NCBI GenBank assembly: GCA_964485235.1
Contig: CAZAIO010000060.1
Span: forward strand, 1 to 17,337
From: CAZAIO01 sp964485235
GTDB lineage: Bacteria > Chloroflexota > Dehalococcoidia > GIF9 > UBA5629
Reading direction: 5' to 3'
DNA length: 17,337 nt
Shown here in pieces: positions 1-7,184 of this stretch. Each line of letters opens with the position of its first letter. The first letter of the stretch is position 1. The notes beneath the pieces were generated by a model. The model saw only the letters and a program-made list of their open reading frames with translations. It made no database searches and was not told where the DNA came from. The translations under genes and the position numbers were made by a program.

Positions 1-877
1 CCGGCATTGCTACGGGGACCGCTGCTATTGTGAGCACGAGTGCAAATTGTAATACGACCAGCAGTTTGTCATTACGAAAAAGTGCTACGATGATTATTAC
101 TAATGCAAGGAATGCTGCAACAGCAATTAAATAATCGGCAATCTTAATTATTGCTCGCTGTAAGTGACTGCGGGTTTCGGTTGTCCTGACCAGTTCAGCG
201 GTCTTTCCATAATAGGTATTTATTCCGGTGCCGTAAACCAGGGAATCTATTTCACCCTGTTTCAATATGGATCCCGAGTAAACAGTGTCACCTGATTTAT
301 GCTCGACCGGTAGCGATTCTCCGGTCAGAGCCGATTGGTCTACCTGAACAGGGTCCCCGTCAAGCAGCCTGGCATCTGCGGGTATAATGTCGCCGATGCG
401 CAAACGAATAATATCGCCTGGCACAACTTCCCGTGATGGGACAAGAATCCATTCATTATCGCGTTTAACTCTTGCTTGAATAGCAAGTTTTTCTTTTAAT
501 GCTGAGATTGCGTTACCTGCCTGATATTCTTCCCTGAAACCGACGAATGCATTCATTATCAGTAAGAACAGGATAACACCAAGATCAGGCCAATGTCGTA
601 ATAGTCCTGACAGAATGGCCGCAATAATGATCATTATTGGGATGGGTCCCCAAAAATAGGACAGGAATTTTAAAACAGGATTGACTTTCTCTTCTTTTAG
701 CTCATTGAATCCGTACTGGGACAGGCGGGTCTCCGCATCATTTTTACTTAGGCCATCGATGGAAGTTCCCAGTTGGTTCATCAACTCCGGCGTTGACAGG
801 TCTTTCATCCGGGCTATTGATGAAGTAGACGATGCAGACTTTCCGTTCTGCAGTTTAACTTCATCGTTATTTTTCAT
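1..877 (-). CDS. P-type (P3A, plasma-membrane type) H+-transporting ATPase, N-terminal part, runs off left edge
   Basis: I translated this by hand: the frame is open from ATG at 877 to the window edge (292 codons). Residues about 25-70 are the cation-ATPase N-terminal domain. Two hydrophobic segments follow (about 71-93, 97-113), then the actuator domain with GDIIPADARLL and the dephosphorylation motif TGES at 185-188. Two more helices come at about 249-267 and 272 onward, the latter reaching VPVAMP at 287-292. That helix and the run KVDQSALTGESLP-like plus KQGEI match plant and fungal plasma-membrane H+-ATPases rather than Ca2+ or heavy-metal pumps, so ATP-driven proton export is the likely role. 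The DKTG phosphorylation site lies outside the window. Start: ATG 877 has no clear Shine-Dalgarno. It lies 33 nt after the HEAT-repeat gene, so it is probably the last or a late gene of the HtrA-Usp-HEAT operon. The polar 24-residue N-terminal tail is longer than usual. Confidence 0.9.
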   Translation of the reverse strand, partial: MKNNDEVKLQNGKSASSTSSIARMKDLSTPELMNQLGTSIDGLSKNDAETRLSQYGFNELKEEKVNPVLKFLSYFWGPIPIMIIIAAILSGLLRHWPDLGVILFLLIMNAFVGFREEYQAGNAISALKEKLAIQARVKRDNEWILVPSREVVPGDIIRLRIGDIIPADARLLDGDPVQVDQSALTGESLPVEHKSGDTVYSGSILKQGEIDSLVYGTGINTYYGKTAELVRTTETRSHLQRAIIKIADYLIAVAAFLALVIIIVALFRNDKLLVVLQFALVLTIAAVPVAMP

Positions 878-910
878 GCTTCATACGTATACTATTTTAA
901 TGATACGGAG

Positions 911-1435
911 TTATATCTTTTGAAGGACATTAAGAACAGATTCTGCGATGAGAGGTACTTCAATTGCTTCATCTGTGTTCTCAAGAGCTTTTAATACGGG
1001 ACGTAATATTTGTTCAAGGTCTCCTTTCTCCATATCATGCAACACGTGATGGGCACCCTCCATAATCCAGATTGAATCGGGGTTTTTAATTATTGCCTGC
1101 AGCAACGGTATTAAGGATTTTCTCCCTATCGATATCAATGCTTCTGCCGTGAGCCAGCGCACATCGAACATCTCGTCTCGTAATGCCCTGATCAGTCCGT
1201 TTATTGAGGAAGGATCATGTATTTGGCTGAGCGCTTTTGCCGCTTCCCATCGGACCCATTTATTTTTACTTGACAGTGCCTCCAATAAAGGTTTTACCGA
1301 TTGACGTCCGTAGCTCACCAATATCGCTCTTGCCTTTATCCGGGTAATACTATCTTTGTCCGCAAGGTTGGAAATCAAATGTTTGATTTCCGATGGAGTT
1401 CTTTTCTTTTCTTTGGGTTTAATAGTAGTATTCAT
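911..1435 (-). CDS. HEAT-repeat (PBS lyase-like) protein
   Basis: A 174-aa soluble protein built of about four helical HEAT/PBS-lyase-type repeats after a basic N-terminus (KPKEKKR). Repeats sit at roughly residues 15-48, 49-80, 81-113 and 114-172. They show the typical pattern of VRWEAAKAL and VRWLTAEAL followed by a short helix of the type LIPLLQAI. Such repeats make a curved protein-binding scaffold; no catalytic residues are visible and the partner is unknown. The start is supported by GGGAGG 11 nt before ATG. The gene begins 25 nt after the UspA gene and ends 33 nt before the H+-ATPase, so it is most likely co-transcribed with both. By inference it could be an adaptor for the pump or for the Usp protein. 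It has no signal peptide and no membrane segment. Confidence 0.8.
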   Translation of the reverse strand: MNTTIKPKEKKRTPSEIKHLISNLADKDSITRIKARAILVSYGRQSVKPLLEALSSKNKWVRWEAAKALSQIHDPSSINGLIRALRDEMFDVRWLTAEALISIGRKSLIPLLQAIIKNPDSIWIMEGAHHVLHDMEKGDLEQILRPVLKALENTDEAIEVPLIAESVLNVLQKI

Positions 1436-1460
1436 TGTTTCTGCATCCTCCCGTCTTCAA

Positions 1461-2402
1461 TTAAATCTCATTTAAAAATTCCGGCCGTACCAGAAAGACA
1501 GGGGACCGACTTCCATATACTATCTTATTGGCGATATTACCATATTCCCATCGGTTGACCGCCGAATAACCGTGTGTTGACATAACGATTAGATTCGGAG
1601 CATTATTCTGCGCATATTTTATAATTTCGTCTGCCGCTTTGCCCATCAGTACGACTGAGGTCACTTTAATTCCGGAATATTCCATACGCTTTTGAATTTT
1701 GTTAAGATATTGCATAGCAATTTCTTTCACATGGTCCTGCATATGTTTAACATGCTCCTCCCATGTAAGTTTCATACTCGCCTCAGGATAATCGGCGGTT
1801 ACAAAAACAGGCTCGCAAACGCGGACCAGGACAATTTTTACAGGCTCAATACCTCTTTGCTTCGCAAGCATTTCGGCATGCGGCAGTGCGAATTCGGCCG
1901 TACTTGAACCATCCAGCGGTACTAAAATAGTCCTCCGGCACCATTCGCTGTGAATGATTTCTTCTGGAATTGCCGCCTTGACCAGTAATGTGGGGCATTT
2001 GGCTTTTCTCAGCACTTTATCGGCATTATTACCCATAGCCCATTGCTTTATTCCCGAATGACCGTGGGTAGACAGCAGGATCAGGTCAATATCCTTTTTC
2101 TGTGCATAATTGATGATTTCTTCTGCAGCATGACCCTCAATTACCTCTTCCACCGTTTCAAGCGTTCTGTTGATTTTACCCTCTCCGGTTTCAGTCTGGA
2201 TTTCTTTTATATCATATTTTACTTTCTGTGCAATGTCATTAATGTAAATCCGGTCAGCCGTTGCAGTTTCAGTACTGCCTGGTTCGCAAACATGCAGGAA
2301 ATAGGGATCGAGGTCCAGCCTTCCCGCAAGCTCTTTCGCATAGGGTAATACAACTTCAGCTGTTTTCGACCCGTCAAGAGGAACCAGTATTCTCCTGTAC
2401 AT
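1461..2402 (-). CDS. Tandem-domain universal stress protein (UspA family)
   Basis: A 313-aa cytosolic protein with two UspA domains (about 1-146 and 155-308). Each begins with the strand RRILVPLDGS or RTILVPLDGS and each ends in CPTLLV or SPVFLV. In both domains the nucleotide loop reads STHG-x9-GN (STHGHSGIKQWAMGN and STHGYSAVNRWEYGN). This keeps the spacing of the ATP-binding G-x2-G-x9-G-S/T motif but replaces the first Gly by Ser and the last S/T by Asn. Nucleotide binding is therefore plausible but not certain. Proteins of this family are induced under starvation, hypoxia or energy stress. The start is secure: AAGGAGGTG sits 8 nt upstream of the ATG at 2402. The gene lies 42 nt downstream of the HtrA gene and 25 nt upstream of the HEAT-repeat gene, all on the minus strand, forming a probable stress operon. 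Confidence 0.93.
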   Translation of the reverse strand: MYRRILVPLDGSKTAEVVLPYAKELAGRLDLDPYFLHVCEPGSTETATADRIYINDIAQKVKYDIKEIQTETGEGKINRTLETVEEVIEGHAAEEIINYAQKKDIDLILLSTHGHSGIKQWAMGNNADKVLRKAKCPTLLVKAAIPEEIIHSEWCRRTILVPLDGSSTAEFALPHAEMLAKQRGIEPVKIVLVRVCEPVFVTADYPEASMKLTWEEHVKHMQDHVKEIAMQYLNKIQKRMEYSGIKVTSVVLMGKAADEIIKYAQNNAPNLIVMSTHGYSAVNRWEYGNIANKIVYGSRSPVFLVRPEFLNEI

Positions 2403-2444
2403 ATCGTTGCACCTCCTTGTGATTTTTCAGAAAAAGGATTCTTT

Positions 2445-3572
2445 TTATTGTGACGGTGCAGGACTTTCAGATAAAGTTATCGTGGTTTCGGACTTAGTGT
2501 TATTTCTCCAATACGTTATTTTAACCTTGCTACCTACGCTGGAAGCCGATATCGCTTCACTTACATCCTGTGTCCCTTTTATTTCTTTGTCATTAAAACC
2601 GACGATTACATCGCCCTGTTTGATTCCACCCTTGTCGGCGGGACTGCCCGGTGATACCTGGACAACAAGAGCACCACTATCGACCGCCAGGTTGAATTGT
2701 TGTTTGACGTACTGATCGACATTATACAGGCTCACTCCAAGCCACGGGCGAACTATATAACCTTTCTGTATTAGCTCTTCAATGATAGGCAAAGCTTCTC
2801 CTAATCTGATTGCATAACCCATCCCTTCGACACCTGTAGTCGAAATTTTAACGCTGGTAATTCCGATTACTTCTCCCCTCATATTTACCAGAGGGCCTCC
2901 GCTGTTGCCAGGATTAATAGCGGCGCTCGTTTCAATTAACTTATCTACGGATTCCTGAGAGTATCCTTCCAGAGTTACACCCACTCTGCTTATAATGCCT
3001 TCTTTAGCTGTAATGCCGAGTCCAAGAGAATTACCTACTGTAAGCACCCAATCTCCGGCTTCCAGTTTCGATGTATCGCCTATTGCGATTTTAGTAAGAT
3101 TCGGCACATCTATTTTTAATACAGCGATATCGCTTAGTGCATCGGTACCTATGGTTTTAGCGGGAACCGATTGTCCGTCCGACAGAACAACAGATATAGT
3201 GTTGGCTCCGTCAATCACATGATTATTGGTCACAACAAGTCCCGAATCGTCCAATATCCATCCTGAACCTGCGGCTTCTTGCTGGTAAGGTCTATTAAAA
3301 ATATCGTAACCGGTTAATTCGGTGTTGATTGCAACGACCGAAGGTTTAACTTTTAGTAATACGGAAGCAAAATCAGGCAATACGGGATTTGCCTGATCGG
3401 AAGTTACACTCGGCGTCCAGCCAGGTATCGTTTCAGCTTTCGGAGCAGGTGCTGTACTGGACGGTGCCACAGGAGCCGTTGTTATTCCGATACACCCCGT
3501 TATCGAAAACAACGATGTCAACACCAGTACAATGATAAATGCTTTTATAGAATTCATTTTAAATATTTTCAT
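2445..3572 (-). CDS. HtrA/DegP-family serine protease with PDZ domain, predicted lipoprotein
   Basis: A 375-aa envelope protease. The N-terminus has KIFK, a hydrophobic stretch (about 10-23) and a lipobox SITGC with Cys27, so it is probably anchored as a lipoprotein on the outer face of the membrane. A Pro/Ser/Ala-rich linker (31-60) leads to the trypsin-like domain. The catalytic triad is His118 (TNNHVID), Asp148 (LSDIAVL) and Ser224 (NPGNSGGPL). One PDZ domain covers about 275-370 (PWLGVSL, then GSPADKGGIKQGDVIVGF). The family degrades or refolds damaged exported proteins. The start is supported by AGGAGG 7 nt before ATG 3572; the inner ATG at residue 6 lacks such a site. It heads the operon HtrA-Usp-HEAT-H+-ATPase, and its 155-nt upstream region carries an 18-bp element shared with two other promoters in this window. 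Confidence 0.95.
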   Translation of the reverse strand: MKIFKMNSIKAFIIVLVLTSLFSITGCIGITTAPVAPSSTAPAPKAETIPGWTPSVTSDQANPVLPDFASVLLKVKPSVVAINTELTGYDIFNRPYQQEAAGSGWILDDSGLVVTNNHVIDGANTISVVLSDGQSVPAKTIGTDALSDIAVLKIDVPNLTKIAIGDTSKLEAGDWVLTVGNSLGLGITAKEGIISRVGVTLEGYSQESVDKLIETSAAINPGNSGGPLVNMRGEVIGITSVKISTTGVEGMGYAIRLGEALPIIEELIQKGYIVRPWLGVSLYNVDQYVKQQFNLAVDSGALVVQVSPGSPADKGGIKQGDVIVGFNDKEIKGTQDVSEAISASSVGSKVKITYWRNNTKSETTITLSESPAPSQ

Positions 3573-3727
3573 TATAATGCCTCCTGTATTCAGTATTACG
3601 AAATTTATACCGGCATTCCATAAGTAGGTATACGTAATACAGTCCTTTACGCTACGTAATTTTTTCCGGTCGTGTTAATAACATTAACAAATTAAAAACA
3701 GCAGACATTAAACAGTGTTACTCATGA
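3573..3727 (-). promoter_or_regulatory. Promoter region of the HtrA-Usp-HEAT-ATPase operon
   Basis: This 155-nt gap separates the M50 protease gene (ends 3728) from the HtrA gene on the same strand. On the minus strand a -10-like TATAAA lies at 3609-3604, and a poorer alternative TAATAC at 3598-3593. Neither has a good -35 hexamer, as expected for an activator-dependent promoter. The shared TAMGTA-N4-TACGTA element (3620-3637) sits about 31 or 42 nt upstream of the start implied by these two options. A further TACGTA lies at 3653-3658. No strong rho-independent terminator for the preceding gene is visible. Confidence 0.5.
3620..3637. promoter_or_regulatory. 18-bp TAMGTA-N4-TACGTA element, copy A (before HtrA)
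   Basis: The plus-strand sequence is ATAAGTAGGTATACGTAA. It contains TAAGTA and TACGTA with starts exactly 10 bp apart. The minus-strand form of copy C, ATAAGTAGGACTACGTAT, matches it in 15 of 18 positions, with the first nine identical. Spacing of one helical turn fits a dimeric LuxR/NarL-type regulator. A further TACGTA lies 27 bp upstream (centre to centre, at 3653-3658). That a NarL-type protein binds here is inference. Confidence 0.5.
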
Positions 3728-4870
3728 CTATATGGAAGTCTGTTTCCTTCCTTTATCTACGCCCAGTTCCTGGCTGACCTGTAAAAAATGGATGATATCG
3801 GCTCGGCTGAGCAGTCCAGCCGGTTTACCGGTACGTAAAACTATGATCTGGTTTATACTATGCCGGGCTATAAGCTGCATCGCAGAATTAAGGTCGTCTT
3901 CTTCAGATACAGTGTAGAGGGGGGTGGAAGTCATAATATTTTCCACACGGGTCTCAGTCCATTTGTCATGAGGCAATTTTTTAACATCAGCAATTGTAAC
4001 AATTCCCAGGAGCTGATTGTCTTTCATGACAAGGGCTGCCCTGCCTTTGTCTTGATAGAAAATATTTCTTACCACTGAGTCGACCGATGTATCGCGATCG
4101 ACTGTCTCCGGATTTACTTTCATTACATCTTTTACTTTGATACCCGTTAGATGCTCGCTTAAATTGAACTGTTTTCGGCTTGACTCGGCAGCACTGCTCA
4201 GAAACCACCCGATAAAGGCAATCCACAGGCCTCCAAGGAAATTGCCTGTAAGAAGTGAATAAAGCCCATATGCAACCAGTGCCCAACCAAATATATACCC
4301 TACTGTAGCCGCTACATTTGTAGCTTTTGACAGGTTTTTTGTAGCTCCCCAGATTATTGAACGTAAAACCCGCCCACCGTCAAGAGGAAAGCCGGGCAGT
4401 ATGTTAAATGCAGCAAGAAGTGCATTGATAAGAGCCAGATAGTAAAACATTGCGCCAAGCGGCGTAGTCCGTGATGGCAGCAGGAAGAGAAGGCCCCAGA
4501 AAATTCCTGCCAGAATTAAGCTGGTCAGCGGTCCAACGATTGCCATCGAAAATTCCACTGACGCTTCCGAAGGCTCTTCCTGAAGGTTGCTCACACCGCC
4601 GAATATAAACAGCGTTATACTGTTTACAGGTAAGCCACGGGAACGGGCTACGAGCGAATGCGCTAGTTCATGGACAAGTACTGAAATAAATAATAGCAAT
4701 GCGGAAGCAATTGCGATAATCCAGTACATGCTCACACTCCACCCCGGGTATTTCTGAGGGAAAAAGCCCTGTGCGAGTGACCATGCGATCAGGATAAAGA
4801 TAAAAAGCCAGCTATAATGAATCCCGATATCGATCCCGGCAATGCGAAAAAGACGAAATGAAGCTTTCAT
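3728..4870 (-). CDS. Site-2 protease family (M50B) intramembrane metalloprotease with C-terminal CBS pair
   Basis: A 380-aa membrane protein. It has about six hydrophobic segments in residues 15-225. The zinc-binding motif HELAH is at 67-71 and the third ligand region NILPGFPLDGG at 156-166 (Asp164). These are the two diagnostic site-2 protease motifs, and GxxN-like GGVSN lies at 91-95. Two CBS domains follow at about 246-300 (VKDVMKVNPETV) and 308-365 (VENIMTSTPLYTV); these usually sense adenine nucleotides. The family cleaves membrane-anchored substrates such as anti-sigma factors after a first cut, and M50-CBS proteins may be gated by energy state. Start: GGAAGG is 9 nt before ATG 4870. 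The gene follows the two-helix membrane protein by 42 nt. Its substrate is unknown. The HtrA protease next to it could make a first cut, but that is inference. Confidence 0.93.
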   Translation of the reverse strand: MKASFRLFRIAGIDIGIHYSWLFIFILIAWSLAQGFFPQKYPGWSVSMYWIIAIASALLLFISVLVHELAHSLVARSRGLPVNSITLFIFGGVSNLQEEPSEASVEFSMAIVGPLTSLILAGIFWGLLFLLPSRTTPLGAMFYYLALINALLAAFNILPGFPLDGGRVLRSIIWGATKNLSKATNVAATVGYIFGWALVAYGLYSLLTGNFLGGLWIAFIGWFLSSAAESSRKQFNLSEHLTGIKVKDVMKVNPETVDRDTSVDSVVRNIFYQDKGRAALVMKDNQLLGIVTIADVKKLPHDKWTETRVENIMTSTPLYTVSEEDDLNSAMQLIARHSINQIIVLRTGKPAGLLSRADIIHFLQVSQELGVDKGRKQTSI

Positions 4871-4912
4871 TGTATATTACCTTCCTTTATGCATTTTACC
4901 CGTGTATTGTAT

Positions 4913-5401
4913 TTATTGTAGATTCACCGGTATCTTTGCTAAAAATCGAAACAGGATAAGCCCGCAAAGGAAAATGGAGATCCCTGCAAGTATCATGAAA
5001 ACTCCCGTCCCGAATGCGATATCTATAAGCCCGAAAGATGCTACCGCAAGATAAAGGTAATTCTCGAGGTTTAAAGCCTGAGCATATGAAAGTTGCTTTG
5101 CATTAGTTGGATCGAAATGACCTCCCCCCAATAGAGCTTCATAGCTGGGTGCGATCTTGTGCCGGTCCTCTCTTACTTTGTCGGCAACCATCTGTGCATA
5201 TTTGGCATTGTCGACGATCTTGTTTGAATCGGCTCCGGAAATACCAAGGTCTCCGAGTTTAATTCCTTCTTCCTTCATAGAATTAACCAGATAAGCCTGT
5301 TTTACATAGGCTTGTTGCAAAAAGGCCGCCCCGATTATTATGCCGACAATACCCAGAATAATCATAACCAGACTTATGTTTCGAACCGTACGACTCATCA
5401 T
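4913..5401 (-). CDS. Small membrane protein with two helices and an extracytoplasmic loop, function unknown
   Basis: A 162-aa protein with a hydrophobic helix at about 10-30, a polar middle of about 85 residues (31-115), and one or two closely spaced helices at about 112-155. The layout (short basic start, first helix, loop beginning with a stretch like MKEEGIKLGD, ending YAQALNLENY, then a C-terminal hairpin) resembles a family of unknown function common in Actinobacteria and Chloroflexota, sometimes mislabelled as a ring-opening dioxygenase. I see no catalytic motif. GGAGG lies 6 nt before ATG 5401; the next codon is also ATG (5398), so the start may shift by one residue. The gene lies 109 nt after the superoxide reductase gene and 42 nt before the M50 protease gene, so it is probably co-transcribed with the protease. 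By inference it could be a substrate or partner of that protease. Confidence 0.75.
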   Translation of the reverse strand: MMSRTVRNISLVMIILGIVGIIIGAAFLQQAYVKQAYLVNSMKEEGIKLGDLGISGADSNKIVDNAKYAQMVADKVREDRHKIAPSYEALLGGGHFDPTNAKQLSYAQALNLENYLYLAVASFGLIDIAFGTGVFMILAGISIFLCGLILFRFLAKIPVNLQ

Positions 5402-5510
5402 TCTCTTCCTCCATTTCTTTCTGACGTTTGTTTATTATCGTGATATATAATGTTTTTTAATGCCGGCTAATGGTATAAAGAGATGATCACGCTGTTATCT
5501 TTTCGGGAAT
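5402..5510. other. 109-nt intergenic gap with no clear element
   Basis: It separates the superoxide reductase gene from the 162-aa membrane protein gene on the same strand. The minus-strand reading has an AT-rich CATTATATATCA stretch that could be a weak -10, and a GCCGGC core followed by six A residues (not T), so not a canonical terminator. No TACGTA element is present. Whether transcription reads through or restarts here cannot be told. Confidence 0.35.
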
Positions 5511-5906
5511 CTAAACGATTTTTATTTCCTTTGCCGATTGCCAGAGGCCATGAATATTGCACAACGATGTCGCGAATATAGTGCCGGGTTTGCCCGTTTT
5601 CATTGACAGCGTGACCTCATGGTTGGTGTAAACGGGTCCTTTGTTCGGTCCTTCGGCGGATTCACCATGAGCCGAAAACTCAAAACGACCTATTTCATAA
5701 GGGAATTTATCCCCTTCGGGATGGAAATAAATAGAGATCCATTTGATGTGATGTTCAGTAGTATTCGGATGAGCAATTTCTTTTCCTACTACAGCCTTGA
5801 TTGAAAACAGTTCCCCGTTCTTAACTGTATCAGGACATTCCAGGACAGGAACATGCTTCTCTGCTTTCCAGTCAGCCGATTGATAAAGTTCTCCTAATAG
5901 TTTCAT
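5511..5906 (-). CDS. Superoxide reductase, one-domain (neelaredoxin type)
   Basis: A 131-aa cytosolic iron protein that reduces superoxide to hydrogen peroxide without making oxygen, typical of anaerobes and microaerophiles. All expected ligands of the Fe(His)4Cys centre are visible: EKH at 16-18 (Glu16, Lys17 near the open site, His18), His46 (IAHPNTTEHH), His52, Cys116 and His119 (SLCNIHG). It lacks the N-terminal desulforedoxin domain, which makes it the short class. The start is firm: AAAGGAGG lies 9 nt before the ATG. It starts 25 nt after the GlgC gene and is probably in one transcript with GlgC and the FMN reductase. Superoxide reductase needs an electron donor such as rubredoxin. None is encoded here, but the flavin reductase two genes upstream is a conceivable source of reducing power (inference). 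Confidence 0.93.
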   Translation of the reverse strand: MKLLGELYQSADWKAEKHVPVLECPDTVKNGELFSIKAVVGKEIAHPNTTEHHIKWISIYFHPEGDKFPYEIGRFEFSAHGESAEGPNKGPVYTNHEVTLSMKTGKPGTIFATSLCNIHGLWQSAKEIKIV

Positions 5907-5931
5907 GTTATTTTTCCTCCTTTATTTACTT

Positions 5932-7152
5932 TTATATATGTGCAAGAACAGTATTTGGCGGAATAGCTTTTTTCAGGAAATCACCCGGACCAACGCCGGG
6001 AGCTACAGTACAATTACAGCCTATAGCAGTATTCGATGGAACCGTACTGCCTTTACCGACCAGTGTAATATCGCTGATCCCGGAGAACAGGTTAGTCGTA
6101 TAGCCAATATAAGAAGTTGCGCCAATATTAATATCTTCGTCCAGAATACACCGGTCTACTATGCTGTGTTGGCCGATAGTTGAATGGGCAAGGACCACCG
6201 AGTTTTTAACCAGCGCTTTTTCCTCTATTATAACACCGGTTGATATTATAGAGTTTTGAACCGTACCTTTGATAATACATCCGGGACAAATAAGGCTATT
6301 TGTTATATTGTTTTGTCTGTGGACTTTTACAGGCATTGTATTTTGAATGTCTCCGGCGAGAGTTGTCCACGATGAATTATAGTCGAAAGGCGGTTCCGCT
6401 TGTATCAAGTCCATATTTGCCTGGTAATATGCATCGACGGTACCGATATCCTGCCAGTAATCATTAAATTTATAGGCGAAGACATTATCTTTGCCCACCA
6501 TCTCAGGTATTATCGCGTGTCCGAAGTCATGGGGTGAATCCGGATTGGATGCATCTTTTATGAGATATTCCAGTAAAGTCTGTATTTTAATTATATAAAT
6601 ACCCATTGAACCGAGATTGGTATGAGCTGTTTTCGGCTTTTCAACAAATTCGACAATTTTACCTTCATTACTGACTTTAACGATACCGAAGCGATGAGCC
6701 TCTTTAACCGGTACCGTAACGACACCGATCGTAGCATCTGCATTTACCTTCCGGTGAAACGCGAGCATTTTTCGATAGTCCATTTTGTAAATATGATCGG
6801 CAGCCAGGATCAGGGCGTCGCCTGTTATATGTTTCTCCAGATATTCGATATTTTGATAAACTGCATCTGCTGTACCTTTATAAGTGTTTCTTTTTGGTTC
6901 CAGAACTTGCAGGTTCTGCCCTGTTCCATTTAAACGATGCCACTCATTCAGGTATTTTTCTACGTCGTAACGATTGTAGTCTACAAGAGCAGCAATCTCT
7001 TTGACCCCGGAATGGAGGCAGTTCGTTAAAACAAAGTCTATTACATGAAAACCACCTCCAAAAGATAGCATGGGTTTTGCTCTCATCTGGCTCAGGACAT
7101 TCATCCGCATGCCTCTGCCCCCTGCAAGTATAATACTAACTACATTGTCCAT
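5932..7152 (-). CDS. glgC: Glucose-1-phosphate adenylyltransferase (ADP-glucose pyrophosphorylase)
   Basis: A 406-aa enzyme that makes ADP-glucose and pyrophosphate from ATP and glucose-1-phosphate, the committed step of bacterial glycogen synthesis. The nucleotidyltransferase domain (about 1-250) has the pyrophosphorylase loop LAGGRGMR at 9-16, RAKP at 24-27, the metal-site AADH at 117-120, the sugar-phosphate FVEKP at 169-173 and DYWQDIGTVDAYYQANMDL at 231-249, which is characteristic of GlgC. The C-terminal part (about 280-400) is a left-handed beta-helix of hexapeptide-like repeats. The loop is slightly unusual, with Met where Ser/Thr and Leu are common (GMRMNVLSQM). Start: GGAGG lies 7 nt before the ATG at 7152. 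It lies 32 nt after the FMN reductase gene and 25 nt before the superoxide reductase gene. No glycogen synthase or branching enzyme is nearby. Confidence 0.92.
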   Translation of the reverse strand: MDNVVSIILAGGRGMRMNVLSQMRAKPMLSFGGGFHVIDFVLTNCLHSGVKEIAALVDYNRYDVEKYLNEWHRLNGTGQNLQVLEPKRNTYKGTADAVYQNIEYLEKHITGDALILAADHIYKMDYRKMLAFHRKVNADATIGVVTVPVKEAHRFGIVKVSNEGKIVEFVEKPKTAHTNLGSMGIYIIKIQTLLEYLIKDASNPDSPHDFGHAIIPEMVGKDNVFAYKFNDYWQDIGTVDAYYQANMDLIQAEPPFDYNSSWTTLAGDIQNTMPVKVHRQNNITNSLICPGCIIKGTVQNSIISTGVIIEEKALVKNSVVLAHSTIGQHSIVDRCILDEDINIGATSYIGYTTNLFSGISDITLVGKGSTVPSNTAIGCNCTVAPGVGPGDFLKKAIPPNTVLAHI

Positions 7153-7184
7153 AACAAGGCCTCCTTCGATAACGTCAATAATTG

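Noticed and set aside
883..890. ATACGTAT just before the H+-ATPase start as a fourth regulatory element
   Set aside because: It is a single palindrome without a second core 10 bp away, within a 33-nt gap inside a probable operon; it may be chance.
3987..4286. Open frame of 99 codons in another frame of the M50 protease gene
   Set aside because: It overlaps the conserved CBS-coding region, has no ribosome site and its product has no family features.
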